NCBI RefSeq assembly: GCF_022965805.1
Contig: NC_133105.1
Span: 29,730,277 to 29,794,276, forward strand
Source of the DNA: Primulina eburnea
Lineage: Eukaryota; Streptophyta; Magnoliopsida; Lamiales; Gesneriaceae
Length of the DNA: 64,000 bases
Reading direction: 5' to 3'
Every line of letters begins with the position of its first letter. Positions within the stretch are counted from its first letter, which is position 1. The position numbers and the translations under genes are program-made. Below are positions 1 to 12,500 of the stretch, piece by piece. The notes beneath the pieces were generated by a model. The model did no database searches. It was not told where the DNA came from and saw only the letters and a program-made list of their open reading frames with translations.

Positions 1-2845
1 GATACTTCAAGCTCTTATGATCGGAATAAATCTCAAATTTCTCGCCATACAGATAATGACGCCAGATCTTAAGTGCAAACACAATCGCCGCCAATTCAAG
101 GTCATGAATCGGATAACGGGTCTCGTGCGGCTTCAGCTGTCTAGAGGCGTATGCTATCACGCGCCCTCGCTGCATAAGAACACATCCAAGCCCTCTGTGA
201 GATGCATCACAATATACAACGAACTCACCTGTACCTGATGGAATTGTCAAGACAGGCGCACTAGTCAGCCTCTTCTTCAGCTCAACAAAACCGCTCTCAC
301 ACTCTTCTGACCACACAAATGGCATGTTCTTCTGTGTCAACTGGGTAATCGGCTTCGCTATACTGGAGAAATCTCGGATAAAACGTCGATAATACCCGGC
401 TAGACCCATGAAACTGCGTATCTCAGGCACAGAAGTCGGTCTCGGCCAACTGATCACAGCCTCAACTTTACTCGGATCTACCGCAATACCCTCTCCAGAT
501 ATAATGTGCCCCAAGAAAACAACCTGTCGCAACCAGAATTCGCATTTGGACAGTTTGGCATACAACTGCTCCTGTCGCAAAGTCTTCAGCACGATTCTCA
601 GATGATCTGCATGCTCAGTCAAACTCTTCGAATACACCAAAATGTCGTCAATAAACACAATCACAAAATCATCTAAATATCTCTGAAAAATGCGGTTCAT
701 CAAACTCATAAACACCGCAGGTGCATTCGTCAAACCGAAAGGCATAACAACAAACTCGTAATGTCCATACCTGGTTCGAAATGCCGTCTTCGGAATATCA
801 ACGTCTCTAACTCGGAGCTGATGATACCCTGATCTCAAATCGATTTTCGAATATACAGAAGATCCCTGTAACTGGTCAAATAAGTCGTCAATGCGAGGCA
901 AAGGATACTTGTTCTTCACTGTTGCCTTATTCAGCTGCCTATAATCAATACACAGTCGCATCGAACCATCTTTCTTTCGAACGAAAAGCACCGGAGCACC
1001 CCAAGGAGATACACTAGGTCTGATATATCCCTTGGACAAAAGATCTTCCAACTGTGCTTTCAACTCTTTCAGTTCTATCGGTGCCATCCTATATGGAGCT
1101 CTCGAAATAGGAACAGAACCGGGCATAAGATCTATGCTGAAATCAACCTCTCGAACCGGAGGCAACCCTGGAATCTCATCAGGAAAAACATCTGCAAACT
1201 CGCAAACCACTGGCAGATCTGCCAATGCTGGGCTCGTCTTCAGTAGATCTACTGAATATACGAGAAAGCCCTCTGCTCCTCTCTGAAGCAATCTACTCAT
1301 AGTCAGAGCAGATATTAAGGGAATCCGAGATCTGGAACCCTTGCCGTAGAATTTCCACTCGTCTGTCCTTTCGGGTCTGAATCTGACAATCTTGTGGAAA
1401 CAATCTACCGTGGCCCTGTACTTGGTTAACATATCTATGCCAACTATACAGTCAAAATCAGCTAAACCAAGTACTACACAATCAAGATCAATCTCATGCC
1501 CCTCAAACTGAAGCATACAGTGTCTAACAGTAGTCACAGATATCAAGCCACTTCCCAACGGAGAAGCTATAGACACTACTGTCGACATTGACTCAACAGG
1601 CAATGCATGTCTCAATGCAAAATGTTCAGATATGAATGTATGCGATGCCCCTGTGTCTATCAACACATATGCAGGATAACCACAAAGGAAACAATTACCT
1701 GCAATGACGTCATCTGGCGCCTCCTGCGCCTGCTCCTCTGTCAAGGCAAAGACACGTGCCTGCTGTCGAGGAGGCTGACTCACCGTCTGACTACCTCCTG
1801 GCCTCTGCTGTGTCTGTGTGGAGGGTGGCTGAAAGGAGTGTACAGAGGATGCCTGTCTATCCATCTGTGGCGCTGGTGCTGATGATCCTGTGCTCTGGAA
1901 TCGTTGTGCACCTCTCTGGGGACAAACTCTGGCGAAATGTCCCTGTTGCCTACAGATGTTGCAGCGTCCCAGAACTCCTTGACACTGCTCCGTAGCATGT
2001 CGCCCTCCGCATGAACCACAGTATGCACCACTATACTCTGACCCCTGACCTCTCTGTCGAGATCCACTCGAACTCGATGAACTACTCCCAGCTTTCTTAA
2101 ACTGTTTGCCCTTGGCCTTCAGAAAATCCTTCTTACCACTACCACTAGCTCCGCTGTCAAAACGAGGAGGAGGTGATGGAAACTGTACGGTCATGGACTG
2201 TGGCGGTCTCTGCCCCTGAACACCGTAGGAAGCTCCTCGCTGCCTAATCAAGCCAGCCTCGGCTCCCTTCGCTCGGTTCAGTGCCTCTGAAAAAGTACTA
2301 GGCCGGCCCGTGTTCACCAAAGTAAATACATCGGGATTCAGCCCGTTGATGAACTGATCGGCCACTGCCTCGTCGTTTCCGGCCACATGCGGTGCAAATC
2401 GTAGCAATGCAGAAAATTTAGCAACATACTCCTCGATGTTCCACTGTCCTTGCTTCAGATTCGCAAATTCAGCTCCCTTATCTTTCCGGTAGGAGACGGG
2501 AAAGAAGCGCTGATAGAACTCGTCTTTGAAGACTTTCCACGTGATATCAATGCCTCGGTGCTCCAAGGCTCTCTTCGTCGTCAACCACCAGCTCTTGGCA
2601 ACCTCTTGCATCTGATGCCCTATCAGCTTCACACGTCGCTCATCAGTGTAAGCCAAAGACTCAAACAACATCTCGATATCATCGAGCCAGCTCTCGCACT
2701 CTACTGCACTCTCTGTGCCCTTCAGGGTAGGCGGATGAAAAGACTGGAATCTCTTCAATAAGGTCTCCATCGGCGTAGCGGTAACATCCATCTGTGCACC
2801 GGACGTGCTACCCTGCTCTGGCTGTGGTACTCGTCTAGGCGGCAT
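1..2845 (-). CDS. gag-pol: gag-pol polyprotein of gypsy element A (partial, open to window edge)
   Basis: The frame opens at ATG 2845-2843 (protein starts MPPRR) and runs about 948 codons to base 1 without a stop. Order: a Gag capsid-like region in the first ~230 residues; a CCHC zinc knuckle (CX2CX4HX4C, near residue 302) for RNA packaging; an aspartic protease with DTGAS near 397; a reverse transcriptase with FIDDI near 732; then RNase H, cut off just after the SDHKS motif. No separate frames are seen, so one polyprotein is expected. The start is favoured because the homologous gag in element B aligns up to the same codon, where ATG has become TTG. Integrase, if present, is left of the window. 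The visible part has no breaks, so A may have been coding-competent recently. Confidence 0.88.
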   Translation of the reverse strand, partial: MPPRRVPQPEQGSTSGAQMDVTATPMETLLKRFQSFHPPTLKGTESAVECESWLDDIEMLFESLAYTDERRVKLIGHQMQEVAKSWWLTTKRALEHRGIDITWKVFKDEFYQRFFPVSYRKDKGAEFANLKQGQWNIEEYVAKFSALLRFAPHVAGNDEAVADQFINGLNPDVFTLVNTGRPSTFSEALNRAKGAEAGLIRQRGASYGVQGQRPPQSMTVQFPSPPPRFDSGASGSGKKDFLKAKGKQFKKAGSSSSSSSGSRQRGQGSEYSGAYCGSCGGRHATEQCQGVLGRCNICRQQGHFARVCPQRGAQRFQSTGSSAPAPQMDRQASSVHSFQPPSTQTQQRPGGSQTVSQPPRQQARVFALTEEQAQEAPDDVIAGNCFLCGYPAYVLIDTGASHTFISEHFALRHALPVESMSTVVSIASPLGSGLISVTTVRHCMLQFEGHEIDLDCVVLGLADFDCIVGIDMLTKYRATVDCFHKIVRFRPERTDEWKFYGKGSRSRIPLISALTMSRLLQRGAEGFLVYSVDLLKTSPALADLPVVCEFADVFPDEIPGLPPVREVDFSIDLMPGSVPISRAPYRMAPIELKELKAQLEDLLSKGYIRPSVSPWGAPVLFVRKKDGSMRLCIDYRQLNKATVKNKYPLPRIDDLFDQLQGSSVYSKIDLRSGYHQLRVRDVDIPKTAFRTRYGHYEFVVMPFGLTNAPAVFMSLMNRIFQRYLDDFVIVFIDDILVYSKSLTEHADHLRIVLKTLRQEQLYAKLSKCEFWLRQVVFLGHIISGEGIAVDPSKVEAVISWPRPTSVPEIRSFMGLAGYYRRFIRDFSSIAKPITQLTQKNMPFVWSEECESGFVELKKRLTSAPVLTIPSGTGEFVVYCDASHRGLGCVLMQRGRVIAYASRQLKPHETRYPIHDLELAAIVFALKIWRHYLYGEKFEIYSDHKSLKY

Positions 2846-3083
2846 TAATCTGATCATAAAACTGATTAGTACTCAACCAATATCATCTGTCTCAGCCCTC
2901 CTCTGATCATATACCTCTGATCGAGAATCGGTTCTGATTCAGGCTTGAAATGCTGTAAATCAATTCAGATAATACAACACATACAATAGGGAAAGCAGTA
3001 AATCATGCTAGCATCTCAAAAGCAAGGAAGATGACTCGATATACCCCGCTCATTCTATTCTATCTCAGTCTACAGAACCTACA

Positions 3084-3095
3084 GCTCTGATACCA
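3084..3095 (-). other. primer-binding site, element A
   Basis: The minus strand reads TGGTATCAGAGC, complementary to the 3' end of plant initiator-Met tRNA, two bases inside the end of the 5' LTR. It sets the LTR boundary at 3098. The leader between the site and the gag ATG (2846-3083) shows no other feature that I can name. Confidence 0.85.
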
Positions 3096-4529
3096 CCTGT
3101 TGTGGGGACCCGGGCTCTAACTCAATTCTTTTGGGATTTAATTGGATCTTTATTAAAAATGACGGGTCAAATTTTTCGCTTTCTAACCTTTAATCGAATG
3201 TTAACATAAAGCGTCTCATTTTTATTTAAAACAAACATCAGTCATCAAACATTACATGTCGTGATCTAGTAGCCTTACTTGTTATACATGTTATAAGAAC
3301 AACATAACATCTCTAGTATCAACATGAAACTACTAGTACAACATAAGAAGTCTTCTGCTACACCCGGCATCACCACGCTATCAACTCTCTCGTCCTCGTC
3401 GTGACCCTGATCCTGCCCCACCTGTTGCCATGCACACATACAGACACGACAACAGCCGGATAACTCCGGTGAGAACATATCCCAGTATAAAACATGGATG
3501 CATGCAATGTAATAAATCATGTACAAATGCATAACATAAATCCAGTAACATGAATATACATCTAAACATGTAGTAGAATACAAATCTGTATTCAACAATT
3601 CAAATCTTGACTCGACTCTTTTCTAATCTAGGGATCCCGGTGTGAATAAGACGGTCTGTCACCTACCCAACCACTCGGGGCGACGGTACGTCTTATTCCT
3701 AGACTTCGGTCAACTCTGTATCGAGGGTCTACACATATAGCAAATCTGCTCCTATGTGTCGATACACCGAAACGTCTAGTTTTGGCAAGTCTGCCAATCT
3801 CTCCTATCTCAGGACTCGAATATAAATCAATAAACAAGGCATTACATAATCAAATGTAATAACAATCTAGTATGTGATTTAGGGAAACTCGTATCAAATC
3901 TGAATCGAGTTGTGCAATCCCGTGACCACATGAATTATACCTTTCTTGTCGAATCGTCGGTCGAAGTCTCGAGTTCACAATAGCCAATACAAATCTGAAA
4001 TGGCATAAAAAATGTGCACTTCAATCATATACATCTCAAACAAATCAATATACAAAGCTAACATCGGTTTCAAATTAATTCGACGGCGTAACGACGTAGT
4101 TCTTCGATACCGGTAACTCCACCATAACATGCTCAATCATAATCAACTCATAAACTCATCAACCTCAATACATAAGCTGAAATCTGTACCATTTTAACGT
4201 AATACATGCTGGAAACTAACAATCGTAGCCAATAACATCCGTTTCTTGATGCGGTTATGCATATACCATGCTCAATACCTCAAGAACACAATCTAATTAA
4301 ATACTACAATTTCTCCAACATCTATATTTCGAGATAGGCTGGGATTATATCAAACTTACGTCACTTTGTAGCCGTCAATGCAAGGAACACAAATCTTACC
4401 TCAGAATTAAAATCGGATAACCGGAAATAGCAAAATCTCAAGTGCAAAGATCAAAAGAATGAAGGCTTCTCCCAAATCCTCTCTCGGTTCTAAGTTCTGA
4501 AATCTGAAGAATGAGATGTCATGCCAAGG

Positions 4530-4539
4530 TTTATATATC
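4530..4539 (-). promoter_or_regulatory. probable TATA box of the element A LTR
   Basis: The minus strand reads GATATATAAA about 375 bp into the LTR, just downstream of the GC-rich repeats. The B LTR has an AT-rich TATATATA stretch at the matching place (about 20850-20862). Location and sequence fit a Pol II core promoter at the U3/R border; no transcript evidence is available. Confidence 0.5.
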
Positions 4540-4587
4540 ACATGCCATGTGTCAATACGAAATTCAAAGGTGGCAATCTCGCATGCA

Positions 4588-4818
4588 CACCGCGGGTGCG
4601 GCAACTCAAGAGTGCGGGTGCGCTGAGCTCACGGCAAATTCATTTTAAAGTGTGACACTCAGACCGCGGGTGCGGTCCTTACATGACCGCGGGTGCGGTC
4701 TCACACCGCGGGGGCGGTCTTGCTAACACCGCGGGTGCGGTGTCTGTTCGCAAAATACCACAAATTTCTGTCACCTACACCGCGGGGGCGGTAATCTAAG
4801 CACCGCGGGGGCGGTGTG
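4588..4818 (-). repeat. GC-rich ACCGCGGGTGCGGT repeat block in A LTR
   Basis: About seven imperfect copies of a 12-14 bp motif (accgcgggtgcgg, with variants cgcgggggcggt and agtgcgggtgcgc) lie in an otherwise AT-rich LTR. Each core holds the palindrome CCGCGG and several CpG and CHG sites. The block is upstream of the TATA-like site in the sense of transcription. Similar blocks occur in the B LTR and in both LTRs of the different element F. Confidence 0.8.
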
Positions 4819-4914
4819 GCTTCGGCCATGCCTTCAAATTCTGATCTAAATATCATGTATTCTCGTCGTTTCAAGTCTCACATCAATAACAACCGATAAT
4901 TCTCGAGCCTTACA

Positions 4915-7460
4915 CTGATCTAGCTCGGCTTCGTCAGGTTGAATAACATGAGAATCATCCGGCATGTATCGGCGCAACATCGATACATGAAAAACGTCAT
5001 GTATACCGGACAGTGAAGGAGGAAGAGCAAGTCTGTAAGCTCGATCGCCAATCTTCTCAAGAATTTCATATGGACCGACGTATCTAGGAGACAACTTTCC
5101 TCGCTTGCCAAATCTGACAACGCCTCTGAAAGGTGAAATCTTCAAAAATACTCTGTCTCCCTGCTCGAATACCAACGGTCTGCGTCTGACATTGGCGTAC
5201 TTCGCTTGTATATCCTGTGCTGTCTTCATTCTCCTCTGAATGATCTTCACTTTCTCGGTCATCTCACGAATCATATCAGGCCCTAACTCCGGTACCTCAG
5301 AGATATCATCCCAGTACAACGGAGATCTGCACTTCTTACCATACAAAGCTTCGAACGGTGCCATCTCAATACTATTCTGATAGCTGTTGTTGTATGAAAA
5401 CTCACACAACGGCAATGAATCTTGCCAACTAGTACCAAAGTCTAGTACTACAGCTCTCAGCATATCCTCTAAAGTCTGGATAGTTCGCTCTGACTGTCCG
5501 TCCGTCTGAGGATGATAATCAGTGCTCAGGTGTAAAGTCGTACCCAAAGCCTGCTGTAAGCTGTGCCAAAAGTGAGAAGTAAATCGTGGATCAGGATCTG
5601 ATACGATCGACTGCGGCGCACCGTGCAATCTGACAACCTCTCTGACATACAACTCTGCCATCTGATCGTGTCGATAGGTCATTCTGTACGGAATAAAGCA
5701 CGCTGATTTGGTCAGTCTGTCTATCACAACCCAAATCGCGTCACAGCCCCGCGAAGATCGAGGTAACTTCGTCACGAAATCCATGGAAATGTGGTCCCAT
5801 TTCCATTCAGGAACAGACAAACTCTGAAGTAATCCTCCGGGCTTCTTTCTTTCTGCCTTCACCTGCTGGCAATTCAGACATTTAGACACAATTTCTGCAA
5901 TGTCTGTCTTCATTTGCTTCCACCAGAATTGCGTCTTCAAGTCATTGTACATTTTCTTGCCTCCAGGATGAATGCTGAACCGACTACAGTGTGCCTCTGA
6001 CATGATCTGACGTCTCAAATCTGAAACCTCTGGCACTACTAAGCGGTTATTCACATACAGAACAGAATCTCTAACCTGATACTCTGATATATGCCAAGTT
6101 CTGACCATATCAATCGATTTCTGAACGCTCGGATCGATTCTCTGCGCTTCTTTGATCCTCATAATCAAGTTTGGCTCAATCTGAATCGCAGCAAGTCGCA
6201 ACGGTCTACTCTCTGTATCAAATGTCAACCCAGACAAGCAACAATCTTCTACTAAACTCGATACACCTATAGTCAACAAGGAAAGAGCACATACCTTTCG
6301 ACTCAAGGCGTCTGCCGCTGCATTCGACTTCCCTGGATAGTACTTGATCTCGCAATAAAAATCTTTCAGCAGATCAAGCCATCGTCGCTGCCTCATGTTT
6401 AACTCTGACTGAGAAAAGAGGTACTTCAGGCTCTTATGATCGGAATAGATCTCAAATTTCTCGCCATACAGATAATGACACCAGATCTTGAGTGCAAAAA
6501 CAATCGCCGCCAATTCAAGATCATGAATCGGGTTACGAGTCTCGTGCGGCTTCAGCTGTCTAGAGGCGTATGCTATCACGTGCCCTCGCTGCATAAGAAC
6601 ACATCCTAGCCCTCTGTGAGATGCGTCACAGTATACAACGAACTCACCTGTACCTGAAGGAATCGTCAAGACAGGCGCACTGGTCAGCCTCTTCTTCAGC
6701 TCTACAAAACTGGCTTCACAATCTTCAGACCACACAAATGGCATATTCTTCTGGGTCAACTGAGTGATAGGCTTCGCTATACTGGAGAAATCTCGGATAA
6801 AACGACGATAATACCCGGCTAGACCCATGAAACTTAGTATCTCAGGCACCAAGTCGGTCTCGGCCAACTGATCACAGCCTCAACTTTACTCGGATCTACT
6901 GCAATACCATCTCCAGATATAATGTGACCCAAGAAGACAACCTGTTTCAGCCAGAATTCGCACTTGGACAGTTTGGCATACAACTGCTCATTTCTCAACG
7001 TCTTCAATACGATTCTCAGATGATCTGCATGCTCAGTCAGACTCTTCGAATATACTAAAATATCATCAATGAACACAATCACAAAATCATCTAAATATCT
7101 CTGAAAAATGCGGTTCATCAAACTCATAAACACCGCTGGTGCATTCGTCAAACCGAAAGGCATAACAATAAACTCGTAATGCCCATACCTGGTTCGGAAT
7201 GCAGTCTTCGGAATATCAACGTCTCTAACTCGGAGCTGATGATACCCTGATCTCAAATCAATCTTCGAGTATACAGACGATCCCTGTAACTGATCAAACA
7301 AGTCGTCGATGCGAGGCAAAGGATACTTGTTCTTCACTGTTGCCTTGTTCAACTGCCTATAATCAATACACAGTCGCATCGAACCATCTTTCTTTCGAAC
7401 GAATAGCACCGGAGCACCCCAAGGCGATACACTCGGTCTAATGTACCCCTTGGACAGAAG
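4915..7460 (-). pseudogene. pol: pol of gypsy element B: RT (part), RNase H, integrase; frameshifted
   Basis: From 7460 the frame gives the reverse transcriptase palm (fingers, [10 protein letters not shown]) and connection. A 1-bp deletion near 6850, relative to the same spot in A, then breaks it; the remaining pol is open from about 6867 to 4915. In that second part RNase H residues are near 81, 118 and 142 (CDAS, DLEL, SDHKS). The integrase zinc finger is H293/H300/C330/C333, and the integrase triad D363, D424 (SDPD), E460 has exact D,D35E spacing. Element P shows about 60 further residues (a chromodomain-like tail) that B lacks here, because the A LTR begins at codon 652. The frame runs a further 22 codons into that LTR by chance. 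Confidence 0.85.
7456..7460. repeat. target-site duplication of copia D (left copy, agaag)
   Basis: agaag directly precedes the left LTR. The same five bases follow the right LTR at 17382-17386. Joining the flanks with one copy restores the B sequence as it appears uninterrupted in A (around 1040). Confidence 0.92.
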
Positions 7461-9534
7461 TGTTAGCGGACCGGTTACGGAGGCCGGAAACGCAACGGAA
7501 GCGAAAAAAAAAAATTTTGAGCATAAATTTCGGCCCCCATATATTTTTGTGCAACATTTACAAAAACTAAAAACATGCATAGGATGTTTTAAGAAATATA
7601 CCTATCAACTCCTTAGAGTTGATGAAATGGCTCCAACTTTGTTTTAAATAACAAAGCTCTTGTTTGGTGGACAAATCTACAAGCTCACCTTCTTCTCCCA
7701 AAGAATTAGGCCCACCACTCAACAAGGTAAATCCCCTCAAGTTTTGCACTAGAAAAACTTGAGGATTTTTCAAAGAGAATGATTTTCTTCCAAGAAAATG
7801 AAGAACAAAAGAGAAAGAAAAATGGAGAGAAATCCTCCAAGAAATTTCGGCCAAGAGGTGAGAGTGGGAGTGTGGGAGAATAGCCTAGGTATTGTGAAAA
7901 GTTGTCTCTTAAAAGTTGCATGCCTTTTGAATATTTTATTAAAAAGTAATCAAGGCTCTTCACCTCCCAAGCATGCAATCCCTACATGTCTCACTTGTAT
8001 ATTATATGGTTTTTAACACATTAAAAACCATAGACTAAATTTTATTATCACAAACACATTTGAGATAAATTAAATATTACTTGATTTTACTCAAGTCCCA
8101 CAAGTTAAATAATTATTTAAATTGAGCTCTACAAGACTCAATATTATTTAATTAATTCAACACTTGAATTAATTTAATTATTTAGACTCTACTAGGTCTA
8201 CTAGTGTTTAATTAATTCAACACTTGAATTAATTTAATTTAGTCCACAACAATGTTTATGAAAATCACAATTTTCAACTACATTATTTACTTGGCCAAAT
8301 TTTAATCTTAGGAACACTTCCATAAATTAAAATTTATATTTCTCTCATAGAAGTCATACTTCTATTTTTCTTTACGCTTATAAACACATTTATAAGCCGT
8401 TCAACACCTTGAACTATTTTTACTCCTCTTCGGGATTTACAAAGCAAGTACTTGTGTGGCCCTCAATGGTTCATTGATACAACTAGCCGTGGGTTCACAT
8501 CTCCATGTGATTCGGACTAAACATGTCCTTATTCGAGCATACCCCAATTGCTCCATTCTTACCTATCAACTCCTTGATAGTAAGAACGTCAGAACTCAAG
8601 TCTGATAGCACCCAACCAATCACGTTAAACGCCTAGCAGCATCGCTTACGTGATTCCCTAGGTATCACATGATAGTGCCTGCAAGAACCATTCAATTATG
8701 GTTAGCGTACAGTACGGTCCCTTCAACTCATATATCCCGACCGATTCGACAACTATTGGTATATCGAGAGTTGTCAATGAATCGATACTATGTGTCATGT
8801 CGTGGTTGCATCGATGGTGTAATCTCTGAAACCCCTTTCATAATTACCACCATACTCTGATCAGAGATTTCAACCCACACATACATGAGAAACACATAGG
8901 ATATCCATACCCGTAGGTAAGCGGTGAATCCCCGACTACAATGCATCGACTCCTATATGTTTCGCCATAACACCCAACCTTGCCACCTGATGACCCCAAA
9001 AGAGTCGGTAAACAAGTCAAAGTGAAACGCTAGCACATAGAGTCTCAATGTTGTCCCGGGTCATAAGGACTAATGGTGTACAACCATAAACTAGGACGTT
9101 TCCACTCGATAAGTGAGAACCACTTGGAAAGTCCTTTATAGAGGGTTGTTCAGTGCACTCTACCAGGAGCACCTATCTGCATGCTCGGACATCACAATGT
9201 CCCCTACCAATGAAACATGGTACTCACATCGCAGATACTAGTCTCTAACTCGAGCGGCCTTTATCCTTCTTAGTGGCGGCTGAATCGACTAGGAACGGTT
9301 TAGAATATACAGTATTCCAAATATGAGTTTCATGATACTCATCATATGAGCATCTCATATTCTTTCTACTATTTGTATATTCAAGGGCTTTATCTATGCA
9401 GCTAGCATGGGTATAAAGATAAAGATGCGCCAAATTAATAAATTCAAATATTATTAAAATAAAGATCGTTTATACAAAGAGTTTCATTGTGAACAGTCGG
9501 CCAACACTTGGCTCGACGTGCATCTACTCTAACA
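7461..9534 (-). repeat. 3' LTR of copia D (2074 bp)
   Basis: Plus-strand ends are tgttagcgga and ctctaaca, so the element-sense LTR starts TGTTAG and ends CTAACA, a perfect 6-bp terminal inverted repeat. It contains two copies of the hairpin attaattcaa-cac-ttgaattaat (about 8152-8240) and a small hairpin around tagaagtcatacttcta (about 8348). No coding frame is credible; the short frames in it are discussed under rejected items. Confidence 0.93.
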
Positions 9535-9547
9535 ATCTCCCACTTGC
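9535..9547 (-). other. polypurine tract of copia D
   Basis: The minus strand reads AAGTGGGAGAT immediately before the TGTTAG of the 3' LTR, the expected place for plus-strand DNA priming. The same tract precedes the LTRs of copia C at 36113 and, slightly changed, 37495. It follows the gag-pol stop by about one base. Confidence 0.8.
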
Positions 9548-9548
9548 A

Positions 9549-12500
9549 CTAGAGCCAACTACCTATATTCTTTAGACCCATTGATTCGCGATGCTTCTCG
9601 AATGATGGTCCTGGTAAAGGCTTAGTTAGTGGATCAGCAACATTATCTGCGGAGCCGACTTTGTCAATCGTGACATCTCCTCTTTCCACGATCTCTCTGA
9701 GGATGTGGTACATTCTCAATACATGTTTGGACTTCTGATGAGACCTTGGCTCCTTCGCCTGAGCTATGGCTCCCGTGTTGTCGCACATCACCGGGATAGG
9801 AGCAACTCCATTTGGAATGACGCCCAACTCTTGGACGAAATTCCTAATCCAAACAGCCTCCTTTGCTGCAGCCGATGCAGCAATGTATTCTGCCTCAGTG
9901 GTGGAATCCGCAGTACTGTCTTGCTTGGAACTCTTCCAAGAGACAGCACCACCATTGAGCATGAATATGAATCCGGAGGTTGACTTCGAGTCATCAACAT
10001 CGCTTTGGAAGCTAGAGTCGGTATAGCCTTCCAATTTCAGTTCTCCACCCCCATAGACCAAGAACAGCTTATTGGTCCTTCTCAAATACTTGAGGATGTC
10101 TTTCACAGCTTTCCAGTGTGGAAGACCGGGGTTGGATTGATATCTACTCACTACACTTAGTGCAAATGCCACGTCAGGACGTGTAGATATCATCCCATAC
10201 ATGATACTACCAATAGCCGAAGCATACGGAATTCGTGTCATCGCCGCTATCTCTGCATCAGTCTTGGGAGACATAGACTTGGATAGGGACACGCCATGAC
10301 ACATTGGTAGATGTCCTCTCTTGGACTCATCCATCGAGAACCGCTTCACGATGGTATCAATGTATGTGGACTGGGTGAGACCAAGCAATCTTTTTGATCT
10401 ATCTCTATAGATCTGTATTCCCAATACAAAAGATGCTTCACCCAAGTCCTGCATTGAGAACTTACTTGCTAACCATATCTTTGTTGATTGCAACATTCCT
10501 ACATCATTCCCAATGAGTAGAATGTCATCAACATAAAGAACAAGGAATGTCACAGCACTCCCACTGACCTTCTTATACACACAGGGTTCCTCAGGATTCT
10601 TAGTAAAACCAAACTCTTTGATTGTACTATCGAATCTGAGGTTCCAGCTCCTAGATGCCTGCTTAAGACCATAAATAGATCTTTGAAGTTTGCATACCAT
10701 ATGCTCACTTCCGATAGATGTAAACCCTTCAGGTTGAGACATGTAAATCTCTTCCTTAATATCCCCATTAAGGAAGGCAGTCTTGACATCCATCTGCCAT
10801 ATCTCATAGTTATACCATGCAGCTATGGCTAGCAAAATCCTAATGGACTTGAACATCGCAACTGGAGAAAAGGTTTCCTCATAGTCAACACCTTGCCTTT
10901 GAGTATACCCTTTTGCTACCAGTCGCGCCTTGAAGGTCAATACCTTCCCATCCGCCCCAAGTTTCCTCTTGTAAATCCATTTACACCCTATGGGAACAAT
11001 TCCCTCAGGTGGATCCACGAGATTCCACACTTGGTTCGAATGCATGGAATTCATCTCAGATTCCATTGCTTCAAGCCATTTGGATGAATCGGCATCAGAT
11101 AACGCTTCCTTGAAGGTCCTTGGATCACATCCAAGATTAGGCTCATCATGGCCCTCTTCAAGAAGCAGACCATACCTCACAGGTGGTCTCGAGACTCTCT
11201 CGGTTCTTCTAGGAGCTTGTATCTCCTCACTTGGCTTCTCGGGTGTGGGTTCTACAACTGTGGGTGTCTCTCGAACCTCTTCGAGTTCTATCATCTCGCC
11301 TTTTCTATCCAATAGAAATTCCTTTTCCAAAAAGGTTGCGTTCCTAGAAACAAACACCTTTGTTTCTTGGGGATGATAGAAGTAATATCCAATTGAATTC
11401 TTTGGATATCCCACAAAGTAGCATAAAATGGATCGACTATCCAATTTATCACCCACTGTCTGCTTCACATAAGCAGGACACCCCCATATTCTTAGATAAG
11501 AATACTTGGGAGGCTTACCCATCCATATCTCATATGGAGTCTTGTCAACTGCCTTTGTATGGACATTGTTCAACAACATTGCCGCTGTTTCAAGCGCATA
11601 TCCCCAAAAGGATGGCGGCAACTCTGTGAACCCCATCATAGACCGAACCATGTCCATCAAAGTCCGGTTACGACGCTCCGAAACACCATTCAACTGCGGT
11701 GTAGCGGGCGGAGTCCACTGCGAGAGAATCCCATTCTCTCTAAGATACTCTTGGAACTCGGCACTCAAGTACTCACCACCTCGATCCGATCGAAGTGTCT
11801 TGATGCTTCGTCCCAATTGCTTCTCTACTTCACTTCTGAATTCTTTGAACCTTTCAAAGGCTTCAGACTTGTATTTCATTAAATACACATACCCATACCT
11901 CGAATGGTCATCGGTAAAGGTGATGAAGTAGGCATGTCCATGCTTAGTGGTGATGCTAAGCGGACCGCACACATCGGTATGGATCAAATCCAATAACCCT
12001 TTGGCTCGCTCCGCATGGCCCTTAAAGGGAATTTTGGTCATCTTTCCTTTCAGACAGGATTCACAAGTCGTGAGAGCGTTAATATCAGACATATCAAACA
12101 TGCCAACTCCCACTAGCTTGTTCATCCTTCTTGAGGAAATATGACCTAATCGAGCATGCCATAATTGTGCCGAATTAAGAGTATCTTGTTTGCGCTTATT
12201 TGTTGTTGTTATCGTTTGGACATTGTTAAGTGGAATATCTTTTAAGTTTAAGGTGTAGAGATTGTTTTCAAGTTCACCCGTACCAACTAAACATTCATTC
12301 TTGTAAATATTGCAAACACCTTTGCCAAATAAACAAGAAAATCCATCGATATCAAGCATAGGAATGGAAATAATGTTTTTGATCAAGTCTGGTACAAATA
12401 AAACATCTCTCAAAACCAAATTAAAATCATTGTTCAAGCATAAATAAACATCTCCTACGGCTTTGGCAGCAACCCTTGCTCCATTGCCCATCCTCAGGAA

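Larger units (their letters stand above)
1..4914 (-). mobile_element. Ty3/gypsy element A (5' LTR to RNase H; 3' part outside window)
   Basis: Read on the minus strand the order is LTR (4914 to 3098), primer site, short leader, then gag-PR-RT-RNase H running off the left edge. The right-hand LTR end at 4914 joins directly to the pol gene of element B, part-way through its coding region and with no polypurine tract between. This fits insertion of A into B. The expected target duplication is ctgat (4915-4919), whose partner would lie left of the window. A and B belong to one family: their RT and RNase H stretches are nearly the same base for base. Integrase and the 3' LTR are not visible. Confidence 0.88.
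3098..4914 (-). repeat. 5' LTR of gypsy element A (1817 bp)
   Basis: On the minus strand it starts TGTAAGGCTC and ends CCCCACAACA, giving short TGT/ACA terminal repeats. It is the homologue of the B LTR at 19443-21222 (same ends, 1780 bp), but parts of the two, for example 3130-3360, are clearly diverged, so they are not a pair from one insertion. It has a GC-rich repeat block near its upstream end, a TATA-like site just downstream of that, and no convincing coding frame. Short open frames inside it are chance. Confidence 0.88.

Noticed and set aside
6834..7580. A 248-codon frame that begins inside the copia D LTR and reads into gypsy RT
   Set aside because: The first ~40 codons are LTR read by chance; only 7460 downward is B coding sequence.
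8669..8860. A 63-codon antisense frame repeated in all copia LTRs
   Set aside because: It is repeated only because the LTR is repeated; it overlaps no known domain and has no supporting signal.
9245..9433. A 62-codon frame in the sense strand of every copia LTR (also 17092, 21995, 36214, 37596, 59375) as a possible conserved LTR-encoded peptide
   Set aside because: The frame survives in all copies, but most differences between copies change the amino acid (for example at the tenth, sixteenth and forty-sixth residues), so there is no sign of selection on a protein.
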